The notes: a model not told the origin generated them from the letters alone. A DNA stretch of 64,000 nucleotides from an uncultured Anaerotruncus sp. (GCA_944385965.1 CALWZG010000030.1:1-64000), one strand, 5' to 3'. Shown: positions 34,295-43,437, counted from the first letter of the stretch. Numbers and translations are program-made.

Positions 34295-36577
34295 ATGAAT
34301 GAACAGAGGATTCGCTCAAATCTAAAAAAACTTGTGGCAGGCTTTTTTGCTATTTTCCTGCTGATAGGCGGTATTTCCCAATACTTGTTCCGATCTGTTA
34401 CAGACCTGTACACAGAATCGGTGCATGGACGGCTGGAAGAACGGGCGCTGCAATATAAAAAGTCATTTATATTCAAAATGAACTCGGATATTCAAAATCT
34501 TCGAGGGATGGCCTGCATCCTGGAGAATATCCAGCCAGAGAATATAGGTGAACTCTTATCCAGCCTTTGGGACGCCAGCCAGATGATGGGGTTTGTCCGT
34601 CTGGCATATTTTGCTCAGGATGGAGAAAGCATACAGCTCACCGCTGAGGGGCAGATAACCGCTATCCAAGCGGATGAGGAGGCCGCTGAAATGCAGTATG
34701 CCATCCAGCAGGCGCTGGATGGGAACTTTTACTGTTCTCAGGCATTTTATGATTCTGTTCTGGGATACAACACCATGGGCTATACAACCCCGGTTTACAT
34801 GGATGGAAGCATCAGCGGTGTACTGGCCTGTGAGGTGAGTACCGAGACCTACGCAGGGATTTTATCCGCCACTGGTTCAGTCAGTAATATTGGAGCGGCC
34901 GCGGTACTGAATCACGATGGAAAGGTACTGGCCTCCACAAGAACCCATCAGATACATGGATTTTACGATTTGGATGGGTCAGCCTATCTGACTGATGAGA
35001 TGCGCAGCCAATTACATAAGGCGCTGTTGATAGACAAAACCCAATTTTTTGAGTTTAACATGAGGGGACTTACCCTGTATGCCTGTGTGATGCCTATGGA
35101 GATATACCCAGGAAAAATAGTGATTGTGGATACCGATGCGGGGATAAGTGACGCAGTTTCTGGTGTGGTGCATTACGCCCATATGATAGGGATATTGTTT
35201 GGTGTAACCTCTCTTATATTTGTTATGTCTGTACTCTATATCAACCGGCGCTATAATATGCAGCTGCTGCAAATTGCGTACCATGACAGGCTGACCGGCG
35301 CTTATAACCGGGATAAATTCTTCCTGCTTCTGGACCAAAACTGGAAGAAAAACCAAGAATATACCATAGCGTGTGTCAATATACGCAAATTCAAATACAT
35401 CAATGAGCTATTCAGCCCGACTCGGTCCGACCAACTGCTTAAGGACATCTGTGCAGTTCTGAAACGGCATATGGAGCCAGGGGAGTTTTTCTGCCGGGAT
35501 ACGGCGGATACCTTTGTGATTGCTCTGAAGACTTTGGAAAGAAACGCCGTTCGTGCCCGGCTGGAAGGGATATTTTCGGAAATCGACGAATGTTGTAAAA
35601 GTATCCATCCCAATTACCCCATCTCCTTTTACTGTGGCTGCGCCTCCACCATAGACTGTTCCATGAAAAGCCGGAACGATGAGGAACTTATGAGTCATGT
35701 GATGATGGCCCTCAGCCACGCCAAGCAGACCCAGCAGGCCAATATTTCCTTTTATGATGCAGAGGCCCACGAAAAAGAAAAGCTGCAAAATTATATTGAG
35801 AGCAATATGGAACGGGCCCTGGAAAATGGGGAGTTTCAGATGTATCTCCAGCCCCAGATGGAGTTGGCTCAGGGGACGCTCAGCGGAGCAGAGGCTCTGG
35901 TCCGATGGGTGGTGGATGGAAGGCAGGTTATCTTCCCAGACCAGTTTATTCCCATCTTTGAGCGCAACGGATTCTGTGTCGAGTTGGATTACTATATGGT
36001 GGAGCAGGCCTGCAAACAAATCCGGACCTGGATGGATGCGGGGCTGACCCCTGTTCCAATCTCGGTGAACCAGACCAAATTGCTCCTCTATGAGGAGGAC
36101 TATGTAAACCGCATCTGCTCTATTACCCAACGCTATGGTGTGCCCAGCCGCTATATCACCCTGGAGATTCTGGAGGGGCTGGCGCTGGAAAATCCCAAGA
36201 AGGTATCCGCTTGTATTGATGAACTGCACAGTTATGGATTCCATATTTCCATGGATGATTTTGGAACCGGATACGCCTCACTGACCACCCTCAGCCAGCT
36301 TCAGATTGACGAACTTAAGCTGGACCGATCTTTTTTGGTTCAGGCCGATCAAAGTACAGAGCACAACCGCCGGAAGATTTTGCAGGTTGTGATTGAGGTG
36401 GCAAAACGGATGCATATTTCTACTGTGGCGGAGGGCATCGAAACCGCTGATAATGTGCGGCTGATGCGGGAGATGGGCTGCGACTATGGACAGGGATATT
36501 ATTACAGCAAGCCCATTCCGGCGGAGGAATTCACGAAAACCTTTCTGGAGCCCAATACTTCCCAGCCTCAGCTGTAA
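34295..36577 (+). CDS. Membrane cyclic-di-GMP phosphodiesterase (sensor - degenerate GGDEF - EAL)
   Basis: 760 aa. Membrane helix at about 12-32, extracellular sensor region to about 285, second helix about 292-312. The GGDEF domain (about 330-490) has RDTADTF in place of the GGDEF signature, so it is not a cyclase and may bind GTP as a regulator. The EAL domain (about 505-755) keeps all key residues: EALVRW, the Asn of SVNQTK, LEILEG, MDDFGTGYASL, LKLDRSF, AEGIET and YGQGYYYSKP. Predicted hydrolysis of cyclic-di-GMP to pGpG, controlled by an external signal. It is followed by a diguanylate cyclase gene, giving an opposed pair. Confidence 0.92.
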   Translation: MNEQRIRSNLKKLVAGFFAIFLLIGGISQYLFRSVTDLYTESVHGRLEERALQYKKSFIFKMNSDIQNLRGMACILENIQPENIGELLSSLWDASQMMGFVRLAYFAQDGESIQLTAEGQITAIQADEEAAEMQYAIQQALDGNFYCSQAFYDSVLGYNTMGYTTPVYMDGSISGVLACEVSTETYAGILSATGSVSNIGAAAVLNHDGKVLASTRTHQIHGFYDLDGSAYLTDEMRSQLHKALLIDKTQFFEFNMRGLTLYACVMPMEIYPGKIVIVDTDAGISDAVSGVVHYAHMIGILFGVTSLIFVMSVLYINRRYNMQLLQIAYHDRLTGAYNRDKFFLLLDQNWKKNQEYTIACVNIRKFKYINELFSPTRSDQLLKDICAVLKRHMEPGEFFCRDTADTFVIALKTLERNAVRARLEGIFSEIDECCKSIHPNYPISFYCGCASTIDCSMKSRNDEELMSHVMMALSHAKQTQQANISFYDAEAHEKEKLQNYIESNMERALENGEFQMYLQPQMELAQGTLSGAEALVRWVVDGRQVIFPDQFIPIFERNGFCVELDYYMVEQACKQIRTWMDAGLTPVPISVNQTKLLLYEEDYVNRICSITQRYGVPSRYITLEILEGLALENPKKVSACIDELHSYGFHISMDDFGTGYASLTTLSQLQIDELKLDRSFLVQADQSTEHNRRKILQVVIEVAKRMHISTVAEGIETADNVRLMREMGCDYGQGYYYSKPIPAEEFTKTFLEPNTSQPQL

Positions 36578-36715
36578 GGAGGTCAAAAGGGAGCCAGAAC
36601 GGTGTACGTTCCAGATTTGCTGAACGCTATCCTTTGTGTTTTTTATTTGTTGGTTCAATATGAAATATGTTCCCGCAGGGTGGACGGACCGGGGGGATCG
36701 ATACCATCCCGTTGA

Positions 36716-36744
36716 ACAGTCAAATCACAGGCAAGTTTGACTGT
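36716..36744. repeat. 9-bp inverted repeat upstream of the GGDEF gene
   Basis: ACAGTCAAA (36716-36724) and TTTGACTGT (36736-36744) are perfect inverted copies separated by 11 bp. It may be an operator or leader hairpin. Its presence argues that the open frame extending upstream to 36667 is not coding there. Confidence 0.5.
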
Positions 36745-36798
36745 CTGCAATTGCTTGAAACACCCTATTGGGTATTGGTATCTCGAGGAGGCTTACAA

Positions 36799-38151
36799 GT
36801 GCTTTTCAATAAACAGTTACAATTAGGACAGCACATGAATGATTGGAAATACTGGAATCAAACAGACAACGGCCTTGTGTGCGGACATTGGATTATTGAG
36901 ATTGAAGATGGTAAACCTTCACGTATGTACTGTGAAGATGTTGCCTTGAACGTTCTGGGAGTTTCACCTGAGGAATCCCCTGAGAGATGCTATACAATGT
37001 GGCGGGAAAATATTTTTTCTTCTCATATTGCGGAAATGCAGCGGCATGTCAGTTCCATTATTGGAGGAGAACAAGGGGATATTACATACCCCTGGAAAAG
37101 TCCTAATGGCAGTACCTTGTATCTGCGGAGCATAGGTGTAAGGGATATGAGCTATCAAAACGGGATTCGCCTGGTAGGAACCTTTCAGGATGTGACAGGT
37201 GTTTTGTTCAGCGAGCAGATCAGCAGGAATGCATGCCTAAAATCTGATTTCCTGCTGCAAATCCTGGCGGATACCTTTGAGGCGGTGCATGTCATCCAAT
37301 TTGACAAAGGGGTGGTAATGCCTGTTCGGGCTGTGATGCCGCTGTTTTGGAATGAGCTCAAACTTGATATTGAGCGTTATCTTGAGCTTTTACCTGTTTT
37401 TGTTCCGCCCAAAGACTGCGAAACCATTGAGAGGTGTATTACTGAACATAAGGTTCTGGATAAAAATGGAAATAATTTAATCAGATTTTCCTGGAATTTT
37501 AAAAGTAATTCCATTGAAGAGGACCGGTGGTATAATGTTCTGATTAGTTTGGACCCCAATGTGAGTAAAGATGATATGATTATTGCGTTTCGCGATATTT
37601 CAGAGCTGGAAAACAATAAGCATACTGTCACCACCCTGAAACACACATCAGAAATTGATGGACTTACCCAGGTTTTTAACCGTGTGGCCATCGAGCAAAA
37701 AATCAGTAAGTACATCTCCCAGACCCCCAATGACGGCGGCCTTTTCCTGCTGGTGGATTTAGATAATTTTAAAGCGGTCAATGATGTATTGGGTCATATA
37801 GAAGGAGATAATCTTCTCATTGAAACAGCCGAAAAGTTAGAGGGTTTTTGCCGCGGTACCGATAGAGTAGGCAGACTGGGTGGAGATGAGTTTATTATTT
37901 TTTTGTGTTCAGCCCAGGAGAAGGATATTCATTCATTGATTTCTCCCATTATAGAGCAGCTGCGCAAGGAGTATCATACACCGAATATGAACTTTGAGGT
38001 AACAGCATCCATAGGGATTGCCTGTTACCCTCAGGATGGAACCTCTTTTTCTGAATTGTATCATTGCGCGGATATTGCGCTGTATGACGCCAAACGAAAA
38101 GGTAAAAATTGTTATTCAATATACCAGCAGCAGAATACTGGTACAAAGTAA
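36799..38151 (+). CDS. PAS-GGDEF diguanylate cyclase
   Basis: About 450 aa, cytoplasmic. An N-terminal PAS-like domain (NGLVCGHWIIEIEDGKPSRM onwards) and a second sensor region precede a C-terminal GGDEF domain with an intact RLGGDEFIIFL and the metal-site LLVDLDNFKAVND. GTG 36799 follows GAGGAGG by 7 bp and is preferred; ATG 36835 is an alternative. Predicted to make cyclic-di-GMP. It follows the EAL gene by about 220 bp, with its own leader region. Confidence 0.85.
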   Translation: MLFNKQLQLGQHMNDWKYWNQTDNGLVCGHWIIEIEDGKPSRMYCEDVALNVLGVSPEESPERCYTMWRENIFSSHIAEMQRHVSSIIGGEQGDITYPWKSPNGSTLYLRSIGVRDMSYQNGIRLVGTFQDVTGVLFSEQISRNACLKSDFLLQILADTFEAVHVIQFDKGVVMPVRAVMPLFWNELKLDIERYLELLPVFVPPKDCETIERCITEHKVLDKNGNNLIRFSWNFKSNSIEEDRWYNVLISLDPNVSKDDMIIAFRDISELENNKHTVTTLKHTSEIDGLTQVFNRVAIEQKISKYISQTPNDGGLFLLVDLDNFKAVNDVLGHIEGDNLLIETAEKLEGFCRGTDRVGRLGGDEFIIFLCSAQEKDIHSLISPIIEQLRKEYHTPNMNFEVTASIGIACYPQDGTSFSELYHCADIALYDAKRKGKNCYSIYQQQNTGTK

Positions 38152-38170
38152 AAATACAGACATATGTTAG

Positions 38171-38228
38171 AAATCGCTTTTGGGAAATCCAGTGAGAATC
38201 ATCGGATTTCGCCAGAAGCGATTTTTAT
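38171..38228 (+). terminator. Terminator of the GGDEF gene
   Basis: AAATCGCTT (38171-38179) pairs with AAGCGATTT (38216-38224), with an inner GAAATCC/GGATTTC stem, then a T-run. Confidence 0.88.
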
Positions 38229-38334
38229 TGTTCAGATTATATGGGCCTTTTTCAGCAGCCCCAATAGGCTGCCGCTGATTCCGGCGATATAGTTTCATTG
38301 ATTCTCATTGCTTGGTTTCTTTATGGAATATATA

Positions 38335-38343
38335 TGATATAAT
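38335..38343 (+). promoter_or_regulatory. Extended -10 promoter of the small-gene cluster
   Basis: TGA-TATAAT (38335-38343), an extended -10 element, with only a loosely placed TTGGTT as -35. It lies inside the long open frame upstream of 38420, which shows that the earlier TTG start is not used. Confidence 0.55.
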
Positions 38344-38419
38344 GACCTTATTGGGATTGTTAAAATGGAAATACACAGTGATATATCAAGGAGCAAGTGG
38401 AAATAGGAGGTATAGTTTT

Positions 38420-39043
38420 ATGGAAGATTTAATAAATCTGGTGGTTTTAGCCGATGGAAGAAAAGTTGTTTTAGAAGATGACCAGGATATTTCTCTCTCC
38501 TTGGTGATAAATGATGACATGCAAGATACGTGCCAGTTCCCTCATCTTTCCGGCAATTATGGAGGTGGTTCCTTGCTGCTGTCGCCATCGGAAAGGTATG
38601 TGGTGTTTTCCTATTTCTCAGGGGAAAGTGAGGAAGGATTCGCCTTGCTTGAAATTGAGGGCAAGCATCTTAGGCTTTTGTATGATTCTGATTATTTATA
38701 TGGAGAGGATGCCAATTACAGTTTTATAAATCAGGAAAAGGGTTTGGTTCAGACCTTTCGCACAGGGGCCTGGTATGAGGAAGAAGCCCAAACAGATGAA
38801 AATGGGGACAGCTATTACCAATTTGGAGAGTTAAACCTATTGGACCTTGAAACCAATCAACTGGACAGACATACCATTGTAGTGTATCCTTCTGAGGATT
38901 GGGTGGAGGAAGAAACCGATGTTGGCAAATTTTTATTTTCTCATATGGAAGATGGGAAATCTCTGTGTGCAGAAATGCCATGGGGAAAAGAAATTTTTCC
39001 GTATCCGTTGGAGGAAACGTTGGTCATCCGGTGGGAGAACTGA
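38420..39043 (+). CDS. Unknown protein, first gene of an immunity-like cluster
   Basis: 207 aa. ATG 38420 follows AGGAGG (38405-38410). Soluble, acidic, beta-rich, with repeated strand segments (SERYVVFSYFSGESEEGFAL, LLDLETNQLDRHTIVVYPS) that suggest a partial propeller-like fold. No family recognised. Acidic charge and company with Imm- and SUKH-like genes suggest a toxin-immunity or toxin-neighbour role by context only. Confidence 0.65.
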   Translation: MEDLINLVVLADGRKVVLEDDQDISLSLVINDDMQDTCQFPHLSGNYGGGSLLLSPSERYVVFSYFSGESEEGFALLEIEGKHLRLLYDSDYLYGEDANYSFINQEKGLVQTFRTGAWYEEEAQTDENGDSYYQFGELNLLDLETNQLDRHTIVVYPSEDWVEEETDVGKFLFSHMEDGKSLCAEMPWGKEIFPYPLEETLVIRWEN

Positions 39044-39119
39044 ATCCCCACAAGGGGTTTATTGCATCATTGAAACCTGAACGGTTCTATTTATCAAAAA
39101 TTTGAAAGGGAGAGATTGT

Positions 39120-39569
39120 ATGTTTGATTCAAATTTATCCGCACCTATTTCTGATTTTGCTGTCCAATTTCTTGATTTTGACGGATGTTCTTATGATAAA
39201 GAATCCATTACCCAAGAGGTTCTGGATAAAATGATTCAGTTTATCCAAACAGCCCCAAAGGCGTCTGTTTACCTATCCCTGGATGAGTATGGTGAGGATG
39301 GAGATTCATTTTTAACCGTGGATATAAAAAATGGCTGGGCAGCCCTTGCCTTTAATGGCTGGGACGAGGATGGTGACGCCTATCTGTATCAACCCATCAA
39401 CAAGGAAAGCGACAATTTGGAGGAAGCGCCTGTCTGTATCGGTGGTCAGACTCCCGTATCCAAACGAAACGCTTTGCAGGATATGGAACTGGTGGTTGAA
39501 TGTGTGCGCTATTTTGCCCAAACAGGGGAACGATACCCAGAGCTCCAGTGGGAAATATGGAATCCTTAA
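39120..39569 (+). CDS. Imm1-like immunity protein
   Basis: 149 aa, acidic. The C-terminal pattern ECVRYFAQTGERYPELQWE and the mid-protein NGWAALAFNGWDEDGDAYL match the layout of Imm1-family immunity proteins of polymorphic toxin systems. AAAGGGAGAG precedes ATG 39120. No toxin gene is adjacent. Family call is from visible motif pattern, not an alignment. Confidence 0.55.
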   Translation: MFDSNLSAPISDFAVQFLDFDGCSYDKESITQEVLDKMIQFIQTAPKASVYLSLDEYGEDGDSFLTVDIKNGWAALAFNGWDEDGDAYLYQPINKESDNLEEAPVCIGGQTPVSKRNALQDMELVVECVRYFAQTGERYPELQWEIWNP

Positions 39570-39627
39570 TATTCCCCCTATAAATGAAATTTGATAAATA
39601 AGGATTGGAATTTGTGAGGGGATTCTA

Positions 39628-39894
39628 GTGGACGTATTAAAAGAACCAGAAAACGAGTTTAAAGTTGGATGGTGTCCAATTTGCAATCAGGGCTGGCAGG
39701 TTATCGTAAAGGACACCGACACAGAAAAATTATTTATCATGTGTGAGGAATGTCTGTCGCTGTGGGATCATCCTCTGAACATAAAGATGGGTAAAAAAGC
39801 CCTGGATAAAAATAATTGGATTGATGAGGTCATCCCCGCGTATAGGGAAATTGAAAGAGCGGGATGGGTGCGATATTTGGTAGAAGAAGTATAG
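39628..39894 (+). CDS. Small zinc-ribbon-like protein
   Basis: 88 aa, GTG start after GAGGGG. Two CXXC pairs (CPIC near residue 16 and CEEC near 39) look like a zinc ribbon, followed by a helical tail ending GWVRYLVEEV. Function unknown; placed within the immunity-like cluster. Confidence 0.6.
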   Translation: MDVLKEPENEFKVGWCPICNQGWQVIVKDTDTEKLFIMCEECLSLWDHPLNIKMGKKALDKNNWIDEVIPAYREIERAGWVRYLVEEV

Positions 39895-39939
39895 TGATCG
39901 GACGTTGATTCCTATTAGTAACAATTAAGGAGATGTCTC

Positions 39940-40311
39940 TTGTATAAGAATCTATATTGTAAAATATATTTAAATATAGAATTGGAAATAAATGAATTGT
40001 ATTTATTTCTGGTGAATTTGGTTTCTGGTAAAACAGAACCGATAAGAACAATAAAAACAGATTGGGGGGAATTGGATTTACGAAAAAATTCAGATTTTGA
40101 TTCTAAACAAATAGAAAAAGACCCAGATGATTTTATAGTTTGGCAGTATTATTTAGATATAGAACCTAGAAAAGATATTGACGAATCTCAATATATTAGA
40201 AAAATTGCAAAATTATTAAATGAATTAAACAAGAATAGCATCAAAGCTGTGGCATCTTGTGATTTTGAAGAGATTCTGTTTCAACTATCAGTACAGAATG
40301 AAACGCAATAA
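39940..40311 (+). CDS. Immunity-like protein, AT-rich gene
   Basis: 123 aa. TTG 39940 follows AAGGAG by 7 bp. The pattern TDWGELDLRKNSDFD, FIVWQYYLDIEP and a final AVASCDFEEIL is typical of small proteins seen in toxin-immunity arrays. The gene is notably more AT-rich than its neighbours (many AAA/AAT/ATT codons), suggesting recent transfer. Confidence 0.5.
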   Translation: MYKNLYCKIYLNIELEINELYLFLVNLVSGKTEPIRTIKTDWGELDLRKNSDFDSKQIEKDPDDFIVWQYYLDIEPRKDIDESQYIRKIAKLLNELNKNSIKAVASCDFEEILFQLSVQNETQ

Positions 40312-40340
40312 AGATGGGAAAGCATAAAGGTTAAGTATCA

Positions 40341-40838
40341 ATGCCAAGGAGGGAAACCCAGTTGGAGGAGTTTTTAACCTATCTAAAAGAACAAGGATGG
40401 AAGATTGCGTTTAGTGAAAAAGGAGAAAATTGCCTGCCCCAAGAAATAGAAAAAAGATACGCAAAAATTCCTCAATCATGGCGGGAGTTCATCAGCGGGA
40501 TTAGAAACATAGAAAACGCTGATGACACAACATGGTTTTTGTGCGAAGATGATTTCAAAATCAGGAGAGAACACTCATTTCAATGGAATGAATGGGAAAT
40601 GATCAGTCTTAACAGTGCTGAAAATGATGTTCAGTGGGAAGCCGAGATAAAAGAATTTTGGAATCACCATTTCCCGATTATTCTGTCTGTAAAAAATGGA
40701 TACTCTTATTATGCTATTTCTATGGAGAATGGTTCAGTGGTTTATGGGGCGGAGCCAGAATTTGAAGTGTGCGAAACGGTGGCTCCTTCCTTTGAGGAGT
40801 TTCTGAGAAAAATCATCAAGGGTGAAATTCTGATATAG
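40341..40838 (+). CDS. SUKH (SMI1/KNR4)-family-like immunity protein
   Basis: 165 aa. An N-terminal helix with LPQEIEKRYAKIPQSWREF, a middle WNEWEMISLNSAENDVQWE, then FPIILSVKNGYSYYAIS, GSVVYGAEPEFEV and a terminal APSFEEFLRKI, the usual order of SUKH-fold proteins. These commonly neutralise nuclease toxins of polymorphic systems in the same or competing cells. No cognate toxin is visible. Confidence 0.65.
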   Translation: MPRRETQLEEFLTYLKEQGWKIAFSEKGENCLPQEIEKRYAKIPQSWREFISGIRNIENADDTTWFLCEDDFKIRREHSFQWNEWEMISLNSAENDVQWEAEIKEFWNHHFPIILSVKNGYSYYAISMENGSVVYGAEPEFEVCETVAPSFEEFLRKIIKGEILI

Positions 40839-40968
40839 CCAGCGGTTAACGTTCCATTTAGTGGGGACAGCCCAGCAGCTTCTATCCTCTGAAGGTATAC
40901 AAGACACTTTACTTGGTTATCGATATAAAACTGCTGGGGCATGAAATCAGAACTGCGGAGGTGTTACT

Positions 40969-41343
40969 TTGAAAGAATACAACATGAAACTAGATTATTT
41001 TGGCCTGCTCAATTTGCATAAAGCTCTATTGGAAGCAAAGTTTCATACAACACCAGATAATGAATGTGTTGCGGGAAGTCCTTTGATCGCAAACATATAT
41101 ATCCAGGTAAGAGATCTACTGATAGAGAGTGACCAAGGGAGCCAATGGAAAGACTGGTTTCAATTAAGAAACAGACCTGACCGCAAACACCAAGCAGTTA
41201 CTTTGATAAGAAAATGTAATGAACATTGGAATAAGGCATCTGCTGACGAAAAAAGTGAAATTGCCGCTTATTATTTGGCGCCATTTCTTTTTGATGATGA
41301 AGAACTTAAAGATGTAATCATGGAAGTGGATGGTATGTTTTAG
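40969..41343 (+). CDS. Unknown small protein in immunity-like cluster
   Basis: 124 aa, TTG start after GGAGGTG. Mainly helical by inspection (LNLHKALLEAKF, ADEKSEIAAYYLAPF), acidic C-terminus. No family recognised. The 130-bp gap before it contains CCCAGCAG (40871-40878) and its inverse CTGCTGGG (40931-40938), a possible mRNA hairpin. Confidence 0.5.
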   Translation: MKEYNMKLDYFGLLNLHKALLEAKFHTTPDNECVAGSPLIANIYIQVRDLLIESDQGSQWKDWFQLRNRPDRKHQAVTLIRKCNEHWNKASADEKSEIAAYYLAPFLFDDEELKDVIMEVDGMF

Positions 41344-41370
41344 AGCAGATCAAAAACTGGAGGTACAAGA

Positions 41371-41775
41371 ATGGGTATAGACAGAGCTTCCTGTGACTGT
41401 TGGATTGCAGGAAAAGACGATATTGAAGTGATTGAAAATCCCACATGGGAAGATGTTGAAAAGATGATTTCGAGCCTTGATGGGTGGAACAGAACATTGG
41501 TTACATTTGGGAATGATGATGAAGGCTATTATATGGCTATTGGCGGCGGTAAAGATGGAAGATATATTACATATGCTTCCTACAATAATGAAGAAGAACT
41601 CTATAATTTAGTCAATCAAACTGGCAGCAAAGAAGAATTGGTGGAGCTTGTTGTTGGCGGACAACGAGGTAACTTCCCTGAAAGAAATTGTGTTACACAA
41701 GACATGGTCTTATCTGCCGCAAAAAGGTTTTTTGAGACACAGGAGGCAGACCCCAATATGGAATGGGAAGAATAA
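41371..41775 (+). CDS. Imm1-like immunity protein
   Basis: 134 aa. The order of features fits Imm1: PTWEDVEKMISSLDGWNRTL, YYMAIGGGKDGRYITYAS, VGGQRGNFPERNCV and the C-terminal AAKRFFETQEADPNMEWEE. TGGAGG precedes ATG by about 7 bp. Confidence 0.65.
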   Translation: MGIDRASCDCWIAGKDDIEVIENPTWEDVEKMISSLDGWNRTLVTFGNDDEGYYMAIGGGKDGRYITYASYNNEEELYNLVNQTGSKEELVELVVGGQRGNFPERNCVTQDMVLSAAKRFFETQEADPNMEWEE

Positions 41776-41951
41776 AACTCATTGCTTTCATTTATCGGAA
41801 AGAGCACAAGGCCAGTCCATCCTTTAACAGGGGTGGCGGCAGGGCATGAGCGGCCATTACCCCGCTGGGAAAAAGGTTTATTTATCAGAAAAGCGGACAA
41901 CTCAGCCAGCCAGAATGACCTCAAAGTATTGTAGCAAATTGGGATAGGGGA

Positions 41952-42242
41952 ATGGCTTTGAAAAATGACAGGCTTGTTCAACAGAATCATTTATTACAGT
42001 CTGTTTTAGAAGTATCCAATATTTTAAAACAATGACGTCCCGATTTGTGTACAAGCATACTTCCAATTCTTACAGATGCGCAAATCCTGTTGAGCAAAGA
42101 GTATTTGTCAAATGATGATTTAGTATGGCTTGATAAAGCGATGGAGTATTTGTGCTATTTTAAATCAGATGAAACATCGGGCCAATCTGTTTTGCGGCAG
42201 TATGAAAAGAAAGACCTATTAAATTCAGGAGGAAGATTGTGA
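41952..42242 (+). pseudogene. Small immunity-like gene broken by an in-frame TGA
   Basis: ATG 41952 follows GGATAGGGGA and reads MALKNDRLVQQNHLLQSVLE, then meets TGA at 42033-42035. The same frame continues from 42036 as RPDLCTSILPILTDAQILLS to a stop at 42240-42242. Restoring one sense codon gives a 96-aa protein, with the second half showing SNDDLVWLDKAMEYLCYF. Because the frame and the next gene (start overlapping at 42242) are preserved, the break is probably recent. TGA is an ordinary stop elsewhere in this window, so recoding is unlikely. Confidence 0.65.
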
Positions 42243-42673
42243 TGACTTCAATGATTTTTAACCATTTTTATGGGGAGGATGTATGTTCCACTGCTGATGA
42301 AGTGGAAGCCTTGTTCCATAAGGATTTAGACGGAGCAAATGAGTTTATCATTTCAAGTGATTCGGATGCCCAGTATCCCTGTTTAAGTGTTTTGGTAAAT
42401 GGAAACTTTGCGTATCTGTTGTACATGCCCTTTGACAGCTCGATGGGCGCGGGATTTCAGGCATACGGGGAAGATGAAGATGGATTTGAATTGGACCCCG
42501 ATGATATAACGGTTTTTTACATAAATACTCCAACGGAAGAACAGGAGATTAGCAACGAATATGTCTGCTCAAGAGAAAAAGCCATTGAAGTCATCCTTGC
42601 GTTTATGAAGTATGATGAGTGGCCAACCCATTATGAAGATTTGCCCGACTGTGTTGAGTGGGAGGAATTATAA
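42242..42673 (+). CDS. Imm1-like acidic immunity protein
   Basis: 143 aa, strongly acidic. ATG 42242 lies after AGGAGGAAG and overlaps the stop of the broken gene as TGATG. Features include DSDAQYPCLSVLVNGNFAYL, FYINTPTEEQEISNEYVCSR and a C-terminal AIEVILAFMKYDEWP then CVEWEEL, resembling Imm1-type endings. Confidence 0.55.
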   Translation: MTSMIFNHFYGEDVCSTADEVEALFHKDLDGANEFIISSDSDAQYPCLSVLVNGNFAYLLYMPFDSSMGAGFQAYGEDEDGFELDPDDITVFYINTPTEEQEISNEYVCSREKAIEVILAFMKYDEWPTHYEDLPDCVEWEEL

Positions 42674-42760
42674 GTCTGGCATGCCCCTTGAAGCTTTTCT
42701 ATTTTCTGAAAACAATCAGCCAAAAAGTGAAACCATATCTTATTGAGGAGGAAAGGCAAG

Positions 42761-43165
42761 ATGACAGTACAAGAATATAAGATGGAAATAACAGAACTGG
42801 TAAGGAAGTTTGTAAACGCCGTTGCTGAAAAAGAATATGGAAAGCTGGCTTCCATTGTGCGAACAGAAAGCTGGTGCAAACCGGAAGAAACACAGGAAGA
42901 AGGGTTTTTATCCTTTGGAAACTGGCTGGACCAGCAATTGGCAGATTGGGAAGAAGAGGAAGGCCGGCCATTCGTTGTTGACCATTTTGAGGAAAGCTGT
43001 TTGGATTTAGATGAGGAAGGGTTTCTCCAGATTGGTGATGGAAAATGTGCCTGTCCCACCTACAATCCAACCAACTCAGGGGAACCGCTTGATTTTTGGT
43101 TTGAATTTGAGACGATTGTAAAAGAAGATGGAACATTATCCGTAGTATTTGACATCAACATATAA
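42761..43165 (+). CDS. Unknown acidic protein, last gene of the immunity-like cluster
   Basis: 134 aa. GAGGAGGAAAGG precedes ATG 42761. The N-terminal helix (EITELVRKFVNAVAEKEYGKL) is followed by an acidic beta-rich part (FWFEFETIVKEDGTLSVVFD). No family named with confidence. Followed by two tandem terminators. Confidence 0.55.
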   Translation: MTVQEYKMEITELVRKFVNAVAEKEYGKLASIVRTESWCKPEETQEEGFLSFGNWLDQQLADWEEEEGRPFVVDHFEESCLDLDEEGFLQIGDGKCACPTYNPTNSGEPLDFWFEFETIVKEDGTLSVVFDINI

Positions 43166-43317
43166 GTTCCATAGGGGGTCACATCTCAAGGATAGAATAG
43201 AACCGTTCTGTTTCAAAAGCAAAATAAAGAAATAAGGGAATGGGATGATGCAATAAGGAGCAAGATAGAAAGATAAAGTATAAACCAAGGGATAGAGGAG
43301 CCATAATTGAAAAAAGA
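43166..43317. other. Non-coding stretch after the immunity-like cluster
   Basis: A-rich sequence with no credible frame; probably the 3' untranslated part of the cluster transcript leading to the terminators at 43318 and 43384. Confidence 0.4.
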
Positions 43318-43356
43318 CAAAAGAGGAAATTTTCCCAGATGGGAACCCTCTTTTGC
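43318..43356 (+). terminator. Terminator hairpin
   Basis: CAAAAGAGG (43318-43326) pairs with CCTCTTTTG (43347-43355), inner TTCCC/GGGAA stem. Confidence 0.75.
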
Positions 43357-43383
43357 CTAAAGTGTTTTATATCCTGTTTTTAG

Positions 43384-43437
43384 AATGAGTATTTTGGCGG
43401 TCTGGATGAGAGCGTCAGGATACTCATTTTTTATTTT
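43384..43437 (+). terminator. Second tandem terminator hairpin
   Basis: AATGAGTAT (43384-43392) pairs with ATACTCATT (43420-43428), followed by a T6 run and further Ts. Confidence 0.75.

Noticed and set aside
36667-36798. Extended N-terminus of the PAS-GGDEF protein
   Set aside because: No ribosome site at 36667, and the interval contains a perfect inverted repeat typical of a regulatory leader.
42033-42035. TGA as selenocysteine or other recoding in the small immunity-like gene
   Set aside because: TGA is used as a normal stop by many genes here, no SECIS-like hairpin is evident, and the residue context is not a redox site.
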